Counted from the stretch's first letter, positions 18,001 to 27,019 are shown. The stretch is DNA of 34,452 nt from an uncultured Schlesneria sp. (GCA_903858935.1 CAIOKO010000109.1:1-34452), one strand, 5' to 3'. Made by a program: numbers and translations. Notes: a model not told the origin generated them from the sequence alone.

Positions 18001-19077
18001 CAGTGGGAACAGGCCGAATTGGATTTGAAACAACATGAACAGTGGCTCACGAAAGTGATGTCGCTCACGACATCGCATGGCTTGGCGGGATATTATTTTT
18101 ATATGCCGGAAGCGGTATTACTCGAAGGGTTTCTTCGGCTTCGTATTGAAGGTGAAGCGGCGGCCAAGGAATCATGGAGGCGAGGCATCTCTGATGATCC
18201 TCGATTTAAAGAAGAACCATCAAAGACAGGTGAATATTGGATTTTGAAGTCGATTTGCGAAGATTTGTCAGACAGCGATGTCAGTGTGATTTTGGAAAGA
18301 GCGGGAATTTCATCTGCTGCTCCAGGCACGATCCAACAATCACTGAAGAGCCTGTCGGAATCAAAAATCTTCGGAGACATGATGCGAAATCTATTACGGT
18401 CAGAGCATGGAAGAAAGCATGCCGAGAGGTTTGCGATGGGGCAGATTTACCGGTGGGAGGCTCGAAATGGAATTCTTCCAATTGCAATTTACGAAATGAT
18501 TCATCAAGCCGCCTGTAATGGGGTTTTCTCTGAAGAGCAAGATACGATTTGTTGGGAATTGGCAGAGCGAATGATTTATGCCGTTTCACGTGAAGGAACG
18601 ATTCAACTTCCGCAGATCGGACTACTTGGGGTGACGTTTCGGCGCGGCGAGATGGGATTTTTAGGGTGGTCGGGTGTCGCACTTTCTTTGAAGAACGAGG
18701 TGCGGTGGCCCTTTGCTTACTTTCTTTCCCATCGTCTGCTGAATCTCAATAGGGTCAAAGATGCTGAAAATCTGATGAAGTCGGTTGTCAAGAATTGTGA
18801 ACCGGATTCTAAGCTTGGGAAACTCGCGAAGAGTGACCTCGAATTATTAACAAACAATCAAGGGATTTTGATTGTTCAATCCAAAACCGCTAATTCCAAA
18901 TCGCTGCAAATTGTCAAAGACGGCCAGGTGGCTCAAACTGTGATGATCGAAAAGTTGGTCGAAGTTCGAATCGACGCTGGATTGTATCAATTGAAGATGG
19001 AATCTACGGACGGCCAGCTATCGTCTGAGAGCGTTGAAATCAAACTCTGCCAACGAATTCTCGTCGAAGTGAAATGA
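15043..19077 (+). CDS. Very large membrane Ser/Thr kinase with sensor and TPR region
   Basis: The 1344-residue protein starts at ATG 15043 (CAGGT 7-10 bases upstream; the frame is open back to 14971). A helical N-terminal segment (about 1-95, with PTLQEYFKRFPHLKPQLEALL) precedes the kinase domain (about 114-385). It shows GGMG near 126, ATP-binding K146 (VAVKMI), HRDLKPQN with D239, DFG with D257, and GTPGYMPPEQ. All catalytic residues are present. One membrane helix lies at about 404-425. The outer half has a beta-rich segment (about 540-740) resembling a jelly-roll sensory domain. TPR-like helical repeats follow from about 745 to beyond 1150, and the C-terminus is again strand-rich. It likely senses an envelope ligand. 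The FHA-cyclase gene begins 114 bases downstream on the same strand and is the obvious partner. Confidence 0.92.
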   Translation: MAKEPETEQRVEYLRQAQAESWRKGDCESVETLFQRFSEQTITDDQVLKLVLGEWELRKNREQNPTLQEYFKRFPHLKPQLEALLAPDYAAVGETIIPTAEEPVRQTASNQRQFGDYELIQEIARGGMGVVFRARQIKLNRIVAVKMILSGSLASSDDVRRFYSEAEAAANLDHPGIVAIYEVGEVNNQHFFSMAYVEGESLAARCSQRIIPDKEAAEILRSVSIAVQYAHQNGIVHRDLKPQNILISKTGEPRVTDFGLAKTLTADEGLTATGQVLGTPGYMPPEQASGRLKDIGPRSDVYSLGAVLYSMLAGRPPFQAANVLETLKQVVEKEPVALRNMNPSVSRDIETICHKCLNKDPNQRFGSAQELADELDRFLQGIPIRSRPISAYSKVVRWCWRNPLGAALTGAISLVLVLVAVAGWIMRESDRVRYLSDVRNQFEEQLDRPSIDTEFLDRGEALLSKIGQIKPELVNSERQRLNTVFVNKIESLLKQPRLTDDDTRQLKSALKRLTTSQKDEADRLQKSLDARLLTWQPVIELSRPFQNISEVLPGTAIKQTADGMMRIRNVDGSQSPPLAEFAEVIEINRPLQGGILCEMELGNDWSSAQNVGVEFHYEDSHRYQFVVSIARAKAESVPEANVSLDQFASQTRATFAILRDKTLLREGPIEFNRIANQSLLIVASRKDNLLEFRIGNSGGVKFDDPFPISAKNSARCALIWPENVTITRLTVSRFPEVSKDNPMEFADDLVVKSNFTDALSRYTEIELNTKDEQVLQEAKYKRAICLLKMDRLDEAKSLFQEVGVKQGERWPALALIQLLIAQLRDSEFNFDKVDETLDTIEIRYKLEQLMTTIPEFDRQQIIKLYQPPERGRTLFSLFKDPLRVSRCEKMRSLAKLFGNRQDQRIRDLALIQAVSEAGDETRVQPLIDNLTVDIENFDLMDVYFTSMIKRGLAPQVIQFVDEKLASPTFTSFRYWIWRAKAHANMEQWEQAELDLKQHEQWLTKVMSLTTSHGLAGYYFYMPEAVLLEGFLRLRIEGEAAAKESWRRGISDDPRFKEEPSKTGEYWILKSICEDLSDSDVSVILERAGISSAAPGTIQQSLKSLSESKIFGDMMRNLLRSEHGRKHAERFAMGQIYRWEARNGILPIAIYEMIHQAACNGVFSEEQDTICWELAERMIYAVSREGTIQLPQIGLLGVTFRRGEMGFLGWSGVALSLKNEVRWPFAYFLSHRLLNLNRVKDAENLMKSVVKNCEPDSKLGKLAKSDLELLTNNQGILIVQSKTANSKSLQIVKDGQVAQTVMIEKLVEVRIDAGLYQLKMESTDGQLSSESVEIKLCQRILVEVK

Positions 19078-19191
19078 TGATATCGATGACGGCTGTTTTA
19101 TGGGGATGGTGGCCTCGTCGTTGTGACCCACTAATTGTCGTCATTTTTCCTTCACATTAAATGGTTCCATCTGTTTTCGTGAGATCTGCGC

Positions 19192-21078
19192 ATGCCCCGG
19201 CAACTTGTGATCGATGTCATTGAAGGCCCGCATCAGGGGGAAACATTGATTGTCCCTGAAAACGGGTCTCTCCTCGTAGGAAGGCTTCCTCATTGCGGAC
19301 TGTCTCTCCCAACGGATTTAACGGTTTCACGAGAGCATTTTCGGATTGAACTTTCTTCTCAATGGACCTTGGTTCATTTAAGCGACACGCGGTTTACACG
19401 GGTTACTAACAACTCCACTGGATCGACCGTTGAGCTGACGGTCGTTGGCTCGAAGGCTCAACTGAACCCGGGCGACGATATCTTGTTTGGGCTCTTAAGT
19501 GTGATTCGTGTCAGATGTGAAATGGACTCCTCGCAACGAGTTCCTCCACTTCACGACATCGCCACCGCGATGCCCAACCAATATGTCGCCGTTACGGGTG
19601 ATGACGGCCAGAAATTCGAATCGTCACCGCCGATTCCGCAATTCTTCAAAGCGGACATTCGCACCCACGAAAGAATCGACTCGATCGTGAATTCGGAATC
19701 ACTGGGTGCTTCGATTCGGAATTTTAATTCTGAAAACATGTTCGATCGATTAGGAAAGCTCGTATCTGTGATGCAACAGGCTGCGTCGACGGCAGACTTC
19801 GCGAAAGACATCGCAACAGCGGCATTGGAGATGGTGCAACTCGATCGAGCCGCCGTGTTGGCTTATAACGGATCGTCCTGGTCAACCGTCGCTCTCGCCG
19901 AACAACGTCTGATCACTTCCGAGTCTAACTGGCAACCAAGTCAAAAGCTTCTTAACCAATTGGTACGTGATCGGAAGACTTTATCCGGAAAACCCGGCAA
20001 GATTACCGCTGCTTCGTCAGCGAGTATGTCTAATCTGGTGGCCGTGGTGGCGGTCCCGGTGTTCGATCTTAATGAGAATATTATTGGCGCGGTCTACGGT
20101 GATCGACGAATTGACCTGAACCGACCGCAGATCGATCGCATTGATACGAAGTTGATTGAAATCATGGCTTGCGGCGTCGCTGGCGGTTGGGCACGAATCG
20201 AACAAGAGCAGGCATCTTTGGCACGAAGAGTCCAGTTGGAAAGATTCGTCACCAAGGAAATTGCTCGCCGGCTTGAGGAAGACCCCGACGTATTAAATGG
20301 GAAATATGCCGAGGTCACTCTGTTATTCTGCGACATTGCCGGTTTTAGCCGAATCTCAGAAAAATTAACTTCGAAGAAGGTGTTTGAATGGATTAACGCC
20401 GTCATGGAAGAGTTAACACGCTGTGTCCTGGCAACGAATGGGACGCTGGTTGACTATGTTGGGGATGAACTCATTGCGATGTGGGGGGCCCCTTTAGCCA
20501 CAGAAAACCACGCCGCTGCGGCTGCCGAAACTGCCCAAATGATGGTCAGGGCGCTGAAAAAACTTAATGAGGAGCTTGTGTTGCCGCCGGGGGAGACGAC
20601 ACAGGTTGGTATCGGTTTGAATTCTGGCTCAGTACAAGTCGGGAACACGGGATCGAATCACAAAATGAAATATGGACCGCTTGGTTCGCCGGTCAACATC
20701 GCCAGTCGAGTGCAAGGTGCGACCCGTTACCTTAAAACGCCGACCCTCATTACAGGGGAAACAGCTGCACTTCTCGGCGATCAATTCAATACACGACGAC
20801 TTTGTTCTGTGCGACTTAAGAATATTGACACACCGATAGATCTTTTCGAATTGAGGGCTGATCCTGAGCCATCGTGGGGGGATCTCCTCTTGCAATATGA
20901 ATCGGCGTTAGAGTCATGGGAGTCGTTGGATTTACAGGCCGCGCTCACCTCGCTGATCCAGCTTGCATCACAGTTTAATGGTGACGGCCCAACCATGGTA
21001 CTCCTTTCTCGGGCGGTCGAGAATTGGTCACAGCAACGGGAAATTTATGATCCCGTGTGGACGTTGCCTACTAAATAG
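19192..21078 (+). CDS. FHA-GAF-class III nucleotide cyclase
   Basis: The 628-residue soluble protein has an FHA domain (about 5-105) with the phosphothreonine-reading residues G30-R31 and S46-R47-x-H49. A GAF-type sensor follows (about 184-330) and then a class III cyclase domain (about 370-560). The metal-binding Asp residues are present: D381 in LFCDIAGFS and D425 in YVGDELIAMWG. The transition-state pair N502/R506 in VNIASR is also present. The substrate-selecting position four before D425, normally Lys in adenylate cyclases, is D421, and the partner position seven before N502 is G495. Product identity is therefore open. About 50 helical residues end the protein. It follows the kinase by 114 bases, so a phosphorylated kinase or substrate may recruit it through FHA. 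Confidence 0.9.
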   Translation: MPRQLVIDVIEGPHQGETLIVPENGSLLVGRLPHCGLSLPTDLTVSREHFRIELSSQWTLVHLSDTRFTRVTNNSTGSTVELTVVGSKAQLNPGDDILFGLLSVIRVRCEMDSSQRVPPLHDIATAMPNQYVAVTGDDGQKFESSPPIPQFFKADIRTHERIDSIVNSESLGASIRNFNSENMFDRLGKLVSVMQQAASTADFAKDIATAALEMVQLDRAAVLAYNGSSWSTVALAEQRLITSESNWQPSQKLLNQLVRDRKTLSGKPGKITAASSASMSNLVAVVAVPVFDLNENIIGAVYGDRRIDLNRPQIDRIDTKLIEIMACGVAGGWARIEQEQASLARRVQLERFVTKEIARRLEEDPDVLNGKYAEVTLLFCDIAGFSRISEKLTSKKVFEWINAVMEELTRCVLATNGTLVDYVGDELIAMWGAPLATENHAAAAAETAQMMVRALKKLNEELVLPPGETTQVGIGLNSGSVQVGNTGSNHKMKYGPLGSPVNIASRVQGATRYLKTPTLITGETAALLGDQFNTRRLCSVRLKNIDTPIDLFELRADPEPSWGDLLLQYESALESWESLDLQAALTSLIQLASQFNGDGPTMVLLSRAVENWSQQREIYDPVWTLPTK

Positions 21079-21452
21079 CCGCAGAAAAAGTAGAGACATT
21101 TGAAACTACTTTAAGTGGATGCGGTACGACTTATCAATCCGTAAATCAAATCCAGCAACATTGAGGTCGTTGCGCCATCATGTTCCAGATCTCTTAATTC
21201 CATGGCGAAGCATTCGCGAAACCCTGTTGAAACTCACATTCGTTGAATTGTTTGTGGCAGGAACGGAATCGGATCCGTCGTCTCTCATTAACAATAACAA
21301 TGCAAATCGCATGGAAATTGCGATTCGAACAGAACGGTTTGACACGCGGGTTGGTGCCGCCGACGTCTGCGGGTTAAACGAGAAATTCGTGTATTCCGTA
21401 TTTTGCTTCTAAAACTCCGTTGTGACGGAAGCACAAAAACTTTTATTGCCGT
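21079..21452. other. Gap between convergent genes
   Basis: These 374 bases lie between the ends of the cyclase and DUF4432 genes. A weak hairpin (AAAGTAG 21087-21093 with CTACTTT 21106-21112) follows the cyclase stop but has no U-tract. The 97-codon plus-strand frame at 21119-21412 has no recognisable domain and is probably not a gene. I see nothing else. Confidence 0.4.
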
Positions 21453-22622
21453 CTATTTGCCGGAAAGTCGGGGGACGGTCTCGCGATGGATTGTGGGGAC
21501 GGTTGTTCCCTGGATGTGGTTGATTCTGTCCTGGATCTGGCGGACGGATTCGAGAGTGTCGGCGACTTCGAGTGCAAGTTCGCTGCGATAGGAATGGCCG
21601 GGCTGAATCTTTGGCAAACGGCCTTGCTGACGTTCGGTCGCTCGGAAGTTTGGAAAATTGATGCCGGGTTCCAAGCCTGTTACGTAACCGTCCGCTTCGG
21701 CAACGGTGTTTTTCCAGACGGTAAACGTTGGTAACTGACGGGTCTGGAAATGGACGGCAAAACCGGCATGGCCGCTTGAATTCGCCAACAGGGCCGTTGA
21801 CCAGCCGTCGGCTCCGCCGAGTGGCGTATGGAAATAGGCTTGTTCAGCAAACCCTGCAACGGGTGCTCCATAGATGTTGTAGTTGTCGATTCCTTCTGCG
21901 GCACGAGGATCGCGCGGGGCGACTTCGACACTTGGTACCGAATAGGATGCGTAGGGTTCGAGAAATGGTCTGCCGATATTGATGTGATAGAGCAGCGAAA
22001 GTTCGGCGGGTTGGCCTCCGAGATTGGTGATGTCATCAACGATTGAACAGCGATTCGACCCGGCTTCCAGGCGGAATGTGGACGTCATCCTCCATCGTGG
22101 TCCGAACATCGAACATTCGTCGACAATCCCTCGAACCTCGAGTGAGCCTGCTCCAGATGTGTCGACTTTGATCTCAACTCGATGAGCTGGCGTATTAGCG
22201 ATTCGGCCATGGAGAGTTAGTTTTTCACCTTGATCGTCGCCCGGTGGGCCGTTAAAGCCCAGTCCGCAGCGACAGAGAAGTTCGTTGAAACCATGTAACC
22301 AGCCGAGGCCGCCTCGATCAAGTTGATTGACGAACGAAGGATGAACGGGTCTTTCGACGGGCGATTTCCACTCCAGCGGCAGATCGTGGTATCTCCCCTT
22401 CCAGATTCCCATTCCGCGCGTGGGAAGAATGGAGAGCGACAGGTGGCCATTGTCCAGTTCAACAACGTCAACACCCTCAGAAACGCCTCCACGTAAGGTT
22501 CGCCATCGAATGGACCAATTTGGCGAGCCTGGTAATTCCAACAAGCCGTTTGGTCGCAGCTCGCCATGATCAAGATGAACTCCCGCGTCCGCGTCCGTCA
22601 AAACAAGCGTCTGGATCGTCAT
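21453..22622 (-). CDS. DUF4432 family protein, aldose-1-epimerase-like fold
   Basis: The 389-residue protein has the features of DUF4432, a beta-sandwich group in the galactose-mutarotase superfamily. These include an early strand-rich region with LSILPTRGMGIWKGRY, then WLHGFNELLCRCGLGFNGPP, TLHGRIANTPAHRVEI, LLYHINIGRP, and VTGLEPGINFPN near the end. The family binds sugars, and His and Glu residues in the pocket could support mutarotation or isomerisation, but its reaction is not settled. The start is ATG 22622; no signal peptide is visible, so it is probably cytoplasmic. It diverges from the GT2 gene across a 252-base region containing a long palindrome. The length is normal for the family. 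Confidence 0.85.
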   Translation of the reverse strand: MTIQTLVLTDADAGVHLDHGELRPNGLLELPGSPNWSIRWRTLRGGVSEGVDVVELDNGHLSLSILPTRGMGIWKGRYHDLPLEWKSPVERPVHPSFVNQLDRGGLGWLHGFNELLCRCGLGFNGPPGDDQGEKLTLHGRIANTPAHRVEIKVDTSGAGSLEVRGIVDECSMFGPRWRMTSTFRLEAGSNRCSIVDDITNLGGQPAELSLLYHINIGRPFLEPYASYSVPSVEVAPRDPRAAEGIDNYNIYGAPVAGFAEQAYFHTPLGGADGWSTALLANSSGHAGFAVHFQTRQLPTFTVWKNTVAEADGYVTGLEPGINFPNFRATERQQGRLPKIQPGHSYRSELALEVADTLESVRQIQDRINHIQGTTVPTIHRETVPRLSGK

Positions 22623-22701
22623 GTCTGCCTCAAAGGTAAGATGTCGGGTGACAGCAACGCTTCCAGAATGTACAACAACAGACCAGTCTTCGCGACGACG
22701 C

Positions 22702-22808
22702 TGTCAGCTTTTGTCGGCTTCCAGCCCGCGCAAGGTGTTGTGTCGCAGGGGCTAAAGCCCGTTCTACCTACTTGCGTCGGCCGGAAGCCGACACGATGAA
22801 AACTGACA
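22702..22808. repeat. 107-bp imperfect palindrome with nested hairpins, REP-like
   Basis: The left arm 22702-22726 (TGTCAGCTTTTGTCGGCTTC and following bases) pairs imperfectly with the right arm 22779-22808. Inside it CGCAAG (22729-22734) pairs with CTTGCG (22771-22776), and the centre holds the small hairpin GGGC-TAAAG-CCC near 22748-22760. The nested order makes one long cruciform or RNA hairpin. It lies between two divergent genes, so it is not a shared terminator. A REP/BIME-type element is the best guess. No RAYT transposase is visible. Confidence 0.75.
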
Positions 22809-22865
22809 AACTTGACGCTTCCTGATGTTGGCATTGCGGATACAAATATTCGCGACTTGAGGGAT

Positions 22866-22869
22866 GGAG
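22866..22869 (+). promoter_or_regulatory. Ribosome binding site setting the GT2 start
   Basis: GGAG lies 5 bases before ATG 22875. The alternative TTG at 22812 begins directly after the palindrome and has no such site, so 22875 is preferred. Confidence 0.55.
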
Positions 22870-22874
22870 CCGGA

Positions 22875-23714
22875 ATGATATCAGAGGAATTTGACTTAAA
22901 AGTACTTCCCTATTCAGAGAAGTGGTTCGAAACTCTCAAAGCGACACTGGGTAAGGCGGCGTGCCGTCAATTGGGAATTTACGCGATACCTGACAAATTC
23001 CTCTTGTCTGTTGTCATCCCGATCTACAATGAAGAGCGAACATTACGAGTTCTGATTGATCGGGTTCGTGCCGTCCCCATTCGAAAACAACTGGTTCTCG
23101 TTGAGGATTGCAGCAAGGACAATACGAAAGAGATTTTGAAGCAATTGGAAAAGGAAAGTGCGGCGAATCCCGACCCGATGAATTCTATCATCGTTTCTTA
23201 CCACGAGGTCAATAAAGGTAAGGGAGCGGCGGTTCGTACCGGATTTTCCAAGGCGACTGGCGATGCGATTGTGATTCAGGATGCGGACCTTGAATACAAT
23301 CCCGAAGAATATCCTCGACTGTTGCATCCGATTATCGATGGGTCTGCCGACGTGGTTTATGGCAGCCGTTTCCTCGGAGGACACGAGCACCGCGTGCTCT
23401 ATTTCTGGCATTCTATCGGTAATATGGTTTTGACAATGATTTCAAACGGGTTCACGAATTTGAACCTGACAGACATGGAAACATGCTATAAGGTGTTTAC
23501 TCAAAAGGCGTTGGCAGATATTTGGCCGACGTTGAAACAAGACCGGTTTGGCATTGAACCCGAGTTGACTGCAAAAGTTGCCCGCCGCAGACTGCGCGTT
23601 TACGAAATGTCGATCAGCTATCACGGTCGCACATACCAGGAAGGTAAGCATATTGGCATGAAGGATGGCTTCCAGGCACTCTGGTGCATTGTCAGGTACT
23701 GGTGGAAAGATTGA
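22875..23714 (+). CDS. GT2 glycosyltransferase, polyprenyl-phosphate sugar synthase-like
   Basis: The 279-residue protein has about 44 leading residues, then a GT-A fold starting [21 protein letters not shown]. The loop [13 protein letters not shown] follows, then [12 protein letters not shown] and [12 protein letters not shown] with the metal-binding D136-A-D138. [10 protein letters not shown] and DMETCYKVF later in the domain match the dolichyl-phosphate mannose synthase (Dpm1)-like branch of GT2. There is no clear C-terminal membrane helix pair, so it is a catalytic-only form. It would load a sugar from a nucleotide donor onto a polyprenyl phosphate, and such a product could feed the GT39-like transferase in this window. 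The sugar is unknown. Confidence 0.88.
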   Translation: MISEEFDLKVLPYSEKWFETLKATLGKAACRQLGIYAIPDKFLLSVVIPIYNEERTLRVLIDRVRAVPIRKQLVLVEDCSKDNTKEILKQLEKESAANPDPMNSIIVSYHEVNKGKGAAVRTGFSKATGDAIVIQDADLEYNPEEYPRLLHPIIDGSADVVYGSRFLGGHEHRVLYFWHSIGNMVLTMISNGFTNLNLTDMETCYKVFTQKALADIWPTLKQDRFGIEPELTAKVARRRLRVYEMSISYHGRTYQEGKHIGMKDGFQALWCIVRYWWKD

Positions 23715-23870
23715 CTCAGGTTCATTTGGTGGTTGAATAAAGATCAATTAACGTCTCGTTGAGCAGCCTTTCCTGATACAAAGTTTGTTTCGCCAGCATC
23801 GCCATTAACGGTAAACTGGCTACAATTCCCAGAATCATTAACCGCGAATTGCCTTCACCCGGATTAACGC

Positions 23871-25823
23871 ATGACCGATGACTCATCGAACAGTAGTTCA
23901 GACCCTTCGTCTTCTCGCCGGGATGTCCGTCGTGACGGCGGTGGTGGGTCGATGTTCTCGCCCTCGTGGGGCATGTTGCTATTTGCGTTCGTGTTGATTG
24001 CTTTCATCCTATTCAATCTTTCCAAACAGATGGGTTCGTCCGTCGACTATGTTTTCGTCTGGAAACAAGCCGAAAAGGGCAATATCGAGTGGGTTGAATA
24101 TCAAGGGGACCATATCAAAGGGCACTGGAAGAAAATTCCCGATTCCCCTGATCCCAAAATTCCGAAGTTGACGGCCGATTTTGAAATGGTTCCTCCAGTT
24201 CAGATGGATCATGAACTGAAGAATCATTTCATGGCGAACGGGGTTCAGATCAAGGCTAAGTCTGCAGATGGGGCGTTTACGTCCCGCGATTTGCTTTTTC
24301 TTTTGATTCAGATCTTGCCCTTCGCGTTCCTGTTCTGGTTCCTGTGGACGATGATCCGAAAAAACAGTGATCCATTTGGGTCGGGGCCGTTGGGAAGCTT
24401 TATTCGCAGTCCAGCCAAACGATTCAAGCCAAATGAACAACAGACGACATTCGACGATGTTGCGGCAATGGAACATGCCAAACAGGATTTGCAGGAAATT
24501 GTGGAATTTCTGAAGACACCCGCAAAATTTCAGCGTTTGGGTGCACAGATCCCCAAAGGTGTGTTGCTGATGGGGCCACCAGGGACGGGAAAAACACTGC
24601 TTGCCCGAGCCACTGCTGGCGAAGCGGGGGTTCCGTTCTTTGCGATTAATGGATCTGAATTCATCCAGATGTTTGTGGGTGTCGGGGCGAGCCGGGTTCG
24701 AGACATGTTCCGCACGGCAAAGGAAAGTGCTCCCTGTATTCTTTTTGTTGACGAAATCGACGCCGTTGGCCGCATCCGGGGGGCGGGCCTGGGTGGTGGA
24801 CATGATGAACGAGAACAGACGCTGAATCAGATTCTGAGCGAAATGGACGGATTCCAGCAGACTGAAGCGGTGATTGTCATTGCCGCCACAAATCGTCCCG
24901 ACGTCCTTGATCCGGCGTTGTTGCGACCTGGCCGATTTGACCGACATGTGACAGTGGACCGTCCGACGAAAGTTGGCCGTGCGGCAATCCTGAAAGTGCA
25001 TAGCCGTAAAGTCCCGCTGAATGACAACGTTGATTTGAACACCGTAGCCGCAGGATCAATCGGATTTTCCGGTGCGGAACTAAAGAACCTCGTAAACGAA
25101 GCCGCCTTGAATGCTGCGCGAGCAAATCGAGATAACGTGACGGCGGACGATTTCGATCAGGCTCGAGATAAGATCCTGATGGGACCAAAACGAGAAGAAG
25201 TTCTCGGACCCAAAGAACGCGAAATGACGGCCTATCACGAAGTCGGCCATGCATTGCTGGCCTGGTTGTTGCCCGAAGTCGATCCGGTACACAAAATCAC
25301 GGTTATTCCACGTGGACGCGCACTTGGTGTGACGCAGTTGATGCCGGACGAAGACCGGTATAACGTCGGCGAAAAGCGGCTTCATTCGCAACTTGCCTTC
25401 ATGCTCGGCGGGCGAGCGGCGGAGAAACTTGTTTTCAACGAATACTCCGCCGGTGCAGAAGACGACTTGAAGCGAGCCACACAGATCGCCCGCCGCATGG
25501 TCACTCGTTGGGGGATGAGCGATGCGATTGGTCCCGTTGCATTTCGTGACGGAGAAGAGCACCCGTTTCTGGGCAAAGAAATGGCCACTGACCAGCGTGA
25601 ATATAGTGATGACACGGCTCGCGTGATCGATGCTGAAGTTCAGCGGTTTTTGATTCAGGCGAACGATCGTGCCGTTCAGGTCCTGACCGAACACCGCGAA
25701 AAACTTGATTCACTCACGGCTTCACTTGTTGAAAAAGAGTCGCTTGATCTGGCAGAGATCACGGCCATTATTGGTCCTCCAGTCAGTCGGTCCGGTGATG
25801 CGGTGGTGTTGGCCGACGGGTAG
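23871..25823 (+). CDS. ftsH: ATP-dependent zinc metalloprotease FtsH
   Basis: The 650-residue protein has a Ser/Arg/Gly-rich N-terminus, a membrane helix (about 34-50), a periplasmic domain (about 51-138) and a second helix (about 141-162). The AAA+ domain has Walker A GPPGTGKT (235-242), Walker [12 protein letters not shown], and the second region of homology [18 protein letters not shown]. The M41 protease domain carries HEVGH with H456, E457 and H460, and the third zinc ligand is in EDDLKRAT (about D532). FtsH is a hexameric membrane protease that removes damaged or unassembled membrane proteins and some regulators. All catalytic residues are intact and the length is normal. It starts 157 bases after the GT2 gene, and the next gene begins 36 bases after its stop. 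Confidence 0.97.
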   Translation: MTDDSSNSSSDPSSSRRDVRRDGGGGSMFSPSWGMLLFAFVLIAFILFNLSKQMGSSVDYVFVWKQAEKGNIEWVEYQGDHIKGHWKKIPDSPDPKIPKLTADFEMVPPVQMDHELKNHFMANGVQIKAKSADGAFTSRDLLFLLIQILPFAFLFWFLWTMIRKNSDPFGSGPLGSFIRSPAKRFKPNEQQTTFDDVAAMEHAKQDLQEIVEFLKTPAKFQRLGAQIPKGVLLMGPPGTGKTLLARATAGEAGVPFFAINGSEFIQMFVGVGASRVRDMFRTAKESAPCILFVDEIDAVGRIRGAGLGGGHDEREQTLNQILSEMDGFQQTEAVIVIAATNRPDVLDPALLRPGRFDRHVTVDRPTKVGRAAILKVHSRKVPLNDNVDLNTVAAGSIGFSGAELKNLVNEAALNAARANRDNVTADDFDQARDKILMGPKREEVLGPKEREMTAYHEVGHALLAWLLPEVDPVHKITVIPRGRALGVTQLMPDEDRYNVGEKRLHSQLAFMLGGRAAEKLVFNEYSAGAEDDLKRATQIARRMVTRWGMSDAIGPVAFRDGEEHPFLGKEMATDQREYSDDTARVIDAEVQRFLIQANDRAVQVLTEHREKLDSLTASLVEKESLDLAEITAIIGPPVSRSGDAVVLADG

Positions 25824-25858
25824 ACTGATCGACTTGCGAAACAACAGAGAGAGCTGAT

Positions 25859-26512
25859 TTGAACCAGATTGTGCCACCTCGGTTTCTGTTTCGCTGGTCA
25901 TTTAGCGTACACAAAATCGAGAAGATTCCCCGAAGCTCCGGTCGATTGCTGGATTTGCCTGACAAATGTCAGTTGCCATCACTGGCCGAACTGGACCAGA
26001 GTGCAAAATTCGCAGGCGTCAAATTGGCCTGGAACCCCGAGGGGTTTGCGATCAGTGTCGAAGTCTCGGGGCGGTCAAAGCGTCCTGAGACCGCAGTCGG
26101 CGATGCGCGTCCGGACGGAGTCTGGTTATGGTTTGATACGCGAAACACTCAGGCCGTCCATCGAGCAACCAGATTTTGTCATCACTTTATTCTGCGTCCC
26201 GTTGGTGGTGGGCCAAAGGGTGATTTACCGATCGTCAGGGCACTTCCGGTCGCACGTGCGCGTGAAGAAACGCCGATACCGAATGCAGAACTGGTTAAAA
26301 TTCATTCTGAAATTACTAAATCGGGCTATTGGCTTGATGCCTGGTTTCCCGCCGAAGTCTTCACAGGCTTCGATCCCGCGACAAACAACCGTATCGGTTT
26401 TCATTACCAGATCTACGATTCCGAGTTAGGGGATCAAACGCTTGCCGTCGGAAGCGAGTTTCCGTTTGAATCGGACCCAAGCTTGTGGCAAACTGTTGAA
26501 CTCGTTCAGTAA
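25859..26512 (+). CDS. CBM9-like beta-sandwich protein
   Basis: The 217-residue protein starts at TTG 25859, preceded by GAGAGAG about 6 bases upstream; no ATG gives a fuller N-terminus. There is no signal peptide. The body is beta-rich: VKLAWNPEGFAISVEVSGRS, then DGVWLWFDTRNT, a HHFILRP strand, SGYWLDAWFPAEVFTGFDP and RIGFHYQIYDSELGDQ. This pattern resembles the carbohydrate-binding family 9-like (DOMON-related) domain found in many planctomycete hypotheticals. Those domains bind sugars or haem, but the ligand here cannot be inferred. It sits between ftsH (36-base gap) and the thioesterase gene (63 bases), so co-transcription is likely. Confidence 0.6.
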   Translation: MNQIVPPRFLFRWSFSVHKIEKIPRSSGRLLDLPDKCQLPSLAELDQSAKFAGVKLAWNPEGFAISVEVSGRSKRPETAVGDARPDGVWLWFDTRNTQAVHRATRFCHHFILRPVGGGPKGDLPIVRALPVARAREETPIPNAELVKIHSEITKSGYWLDAWFPAEVFTGFDPATNNRIGFHYQIYDSELGDQTLAVGSEFPFESDPSLWQTVELVQ

Positions 26513-26575
26513 GAAAACAGGATCGTTTGAGCAGCGTCCACAGGAATCAATGGACGCCAAATTGGAAAAACGTCG

Positions 26576-26962
26576 ATGCTGATGGAACATGCGATTCAGA
26601 TTCGTGTTCGATATTGTGAAACTGATGCGATGGGTTTTTTGCATCATTCGCAGTTTTTTAATTACTTTGAACAAGGTCGAACAGAGTTATTACGGTCTCA
26701 AGGGGGCTGTTATCGAGATATTGAAGAGGCTGGCCTCTTTCTTGTTGTTGTGCGGCTTCAATGTAACTATCACTCCCCGGCGCGGTACGACGACGTCCTG
26801 ACGCTGACAACCAAAGTCGAAATGATCTCGGCAGTAAAGATTGAACACAGCTATCGACTGCATTGTGGTGATAAATTGCTCGCGTCAGCAACAAGTACCC
26901 TGGCTTGCGTGGACCGCGCGGGAAAGATTCAGCGTTTGCCCGATTCGATCACGTCAAACTAG
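26576..26962 (+). CDS. YbgC/FadM-like hotdog acyl-CoA thioesterase
   Basis: The 128-residue protein has the 4-hydroxybenzoyl-CoA thioesterase-like hotdog fold. It begins IQIRVRYCETDAMGFLHHSQFFNYFEQGR, with the catalytic-position Asp17 in ETDAMG and HH at 23-24, followed by ELLR. YHSPARYDDVLTLTTKVE is the next conserved strand pair. Such enzymes hydrolyse acyl-CoA thioesters, and in Gram-negative bacteria relatives sit near envelope genes such as tol-pal. No tol-pal gene is seen here. The start is ATG 26576, with ATG 26582 as an alternative. GGAAAA lies about 8-9 bases upstream. The next gene starts 57 bases later. Confidence 0.85.
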   Translation: MLMEHAIQIRVRYCETDAMGFLHHSQFFNYFEQGRTELLRSQGGCYRDIEEAGLFLVVVRLQCNYHSPARYDDVLTLTTKVEMISAVKIEHSYRLHCGDKLLASATSTLACVDRAGKIQRLPDSITSN

Positions 26963-27019
26963 ACAACATCGTTTGTCACAATTCATTCCCGAACGGTTTC
27001 CGTTGCCCATGGAACGAAC

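Noticed and set aside
21087-21112. Possible terminator hairpin after the cyclase gene
   Set aside because: The stem has only 7 mostly A/T pairs around a 12-base loop and no U-tract follows.
21119-21412. 97-codon plus-strand open frame in the gap after the cyclase
   Set aside because: It has no ribosome binding site and no recognisable fold; I cannot fully exclude it.
24009-25001. 330-codon open frame opposite ftsH
   Set aside because: It is antisense to the AAA+ coding region and its protein is rich in Arg, His and Cys with no domain pattern.
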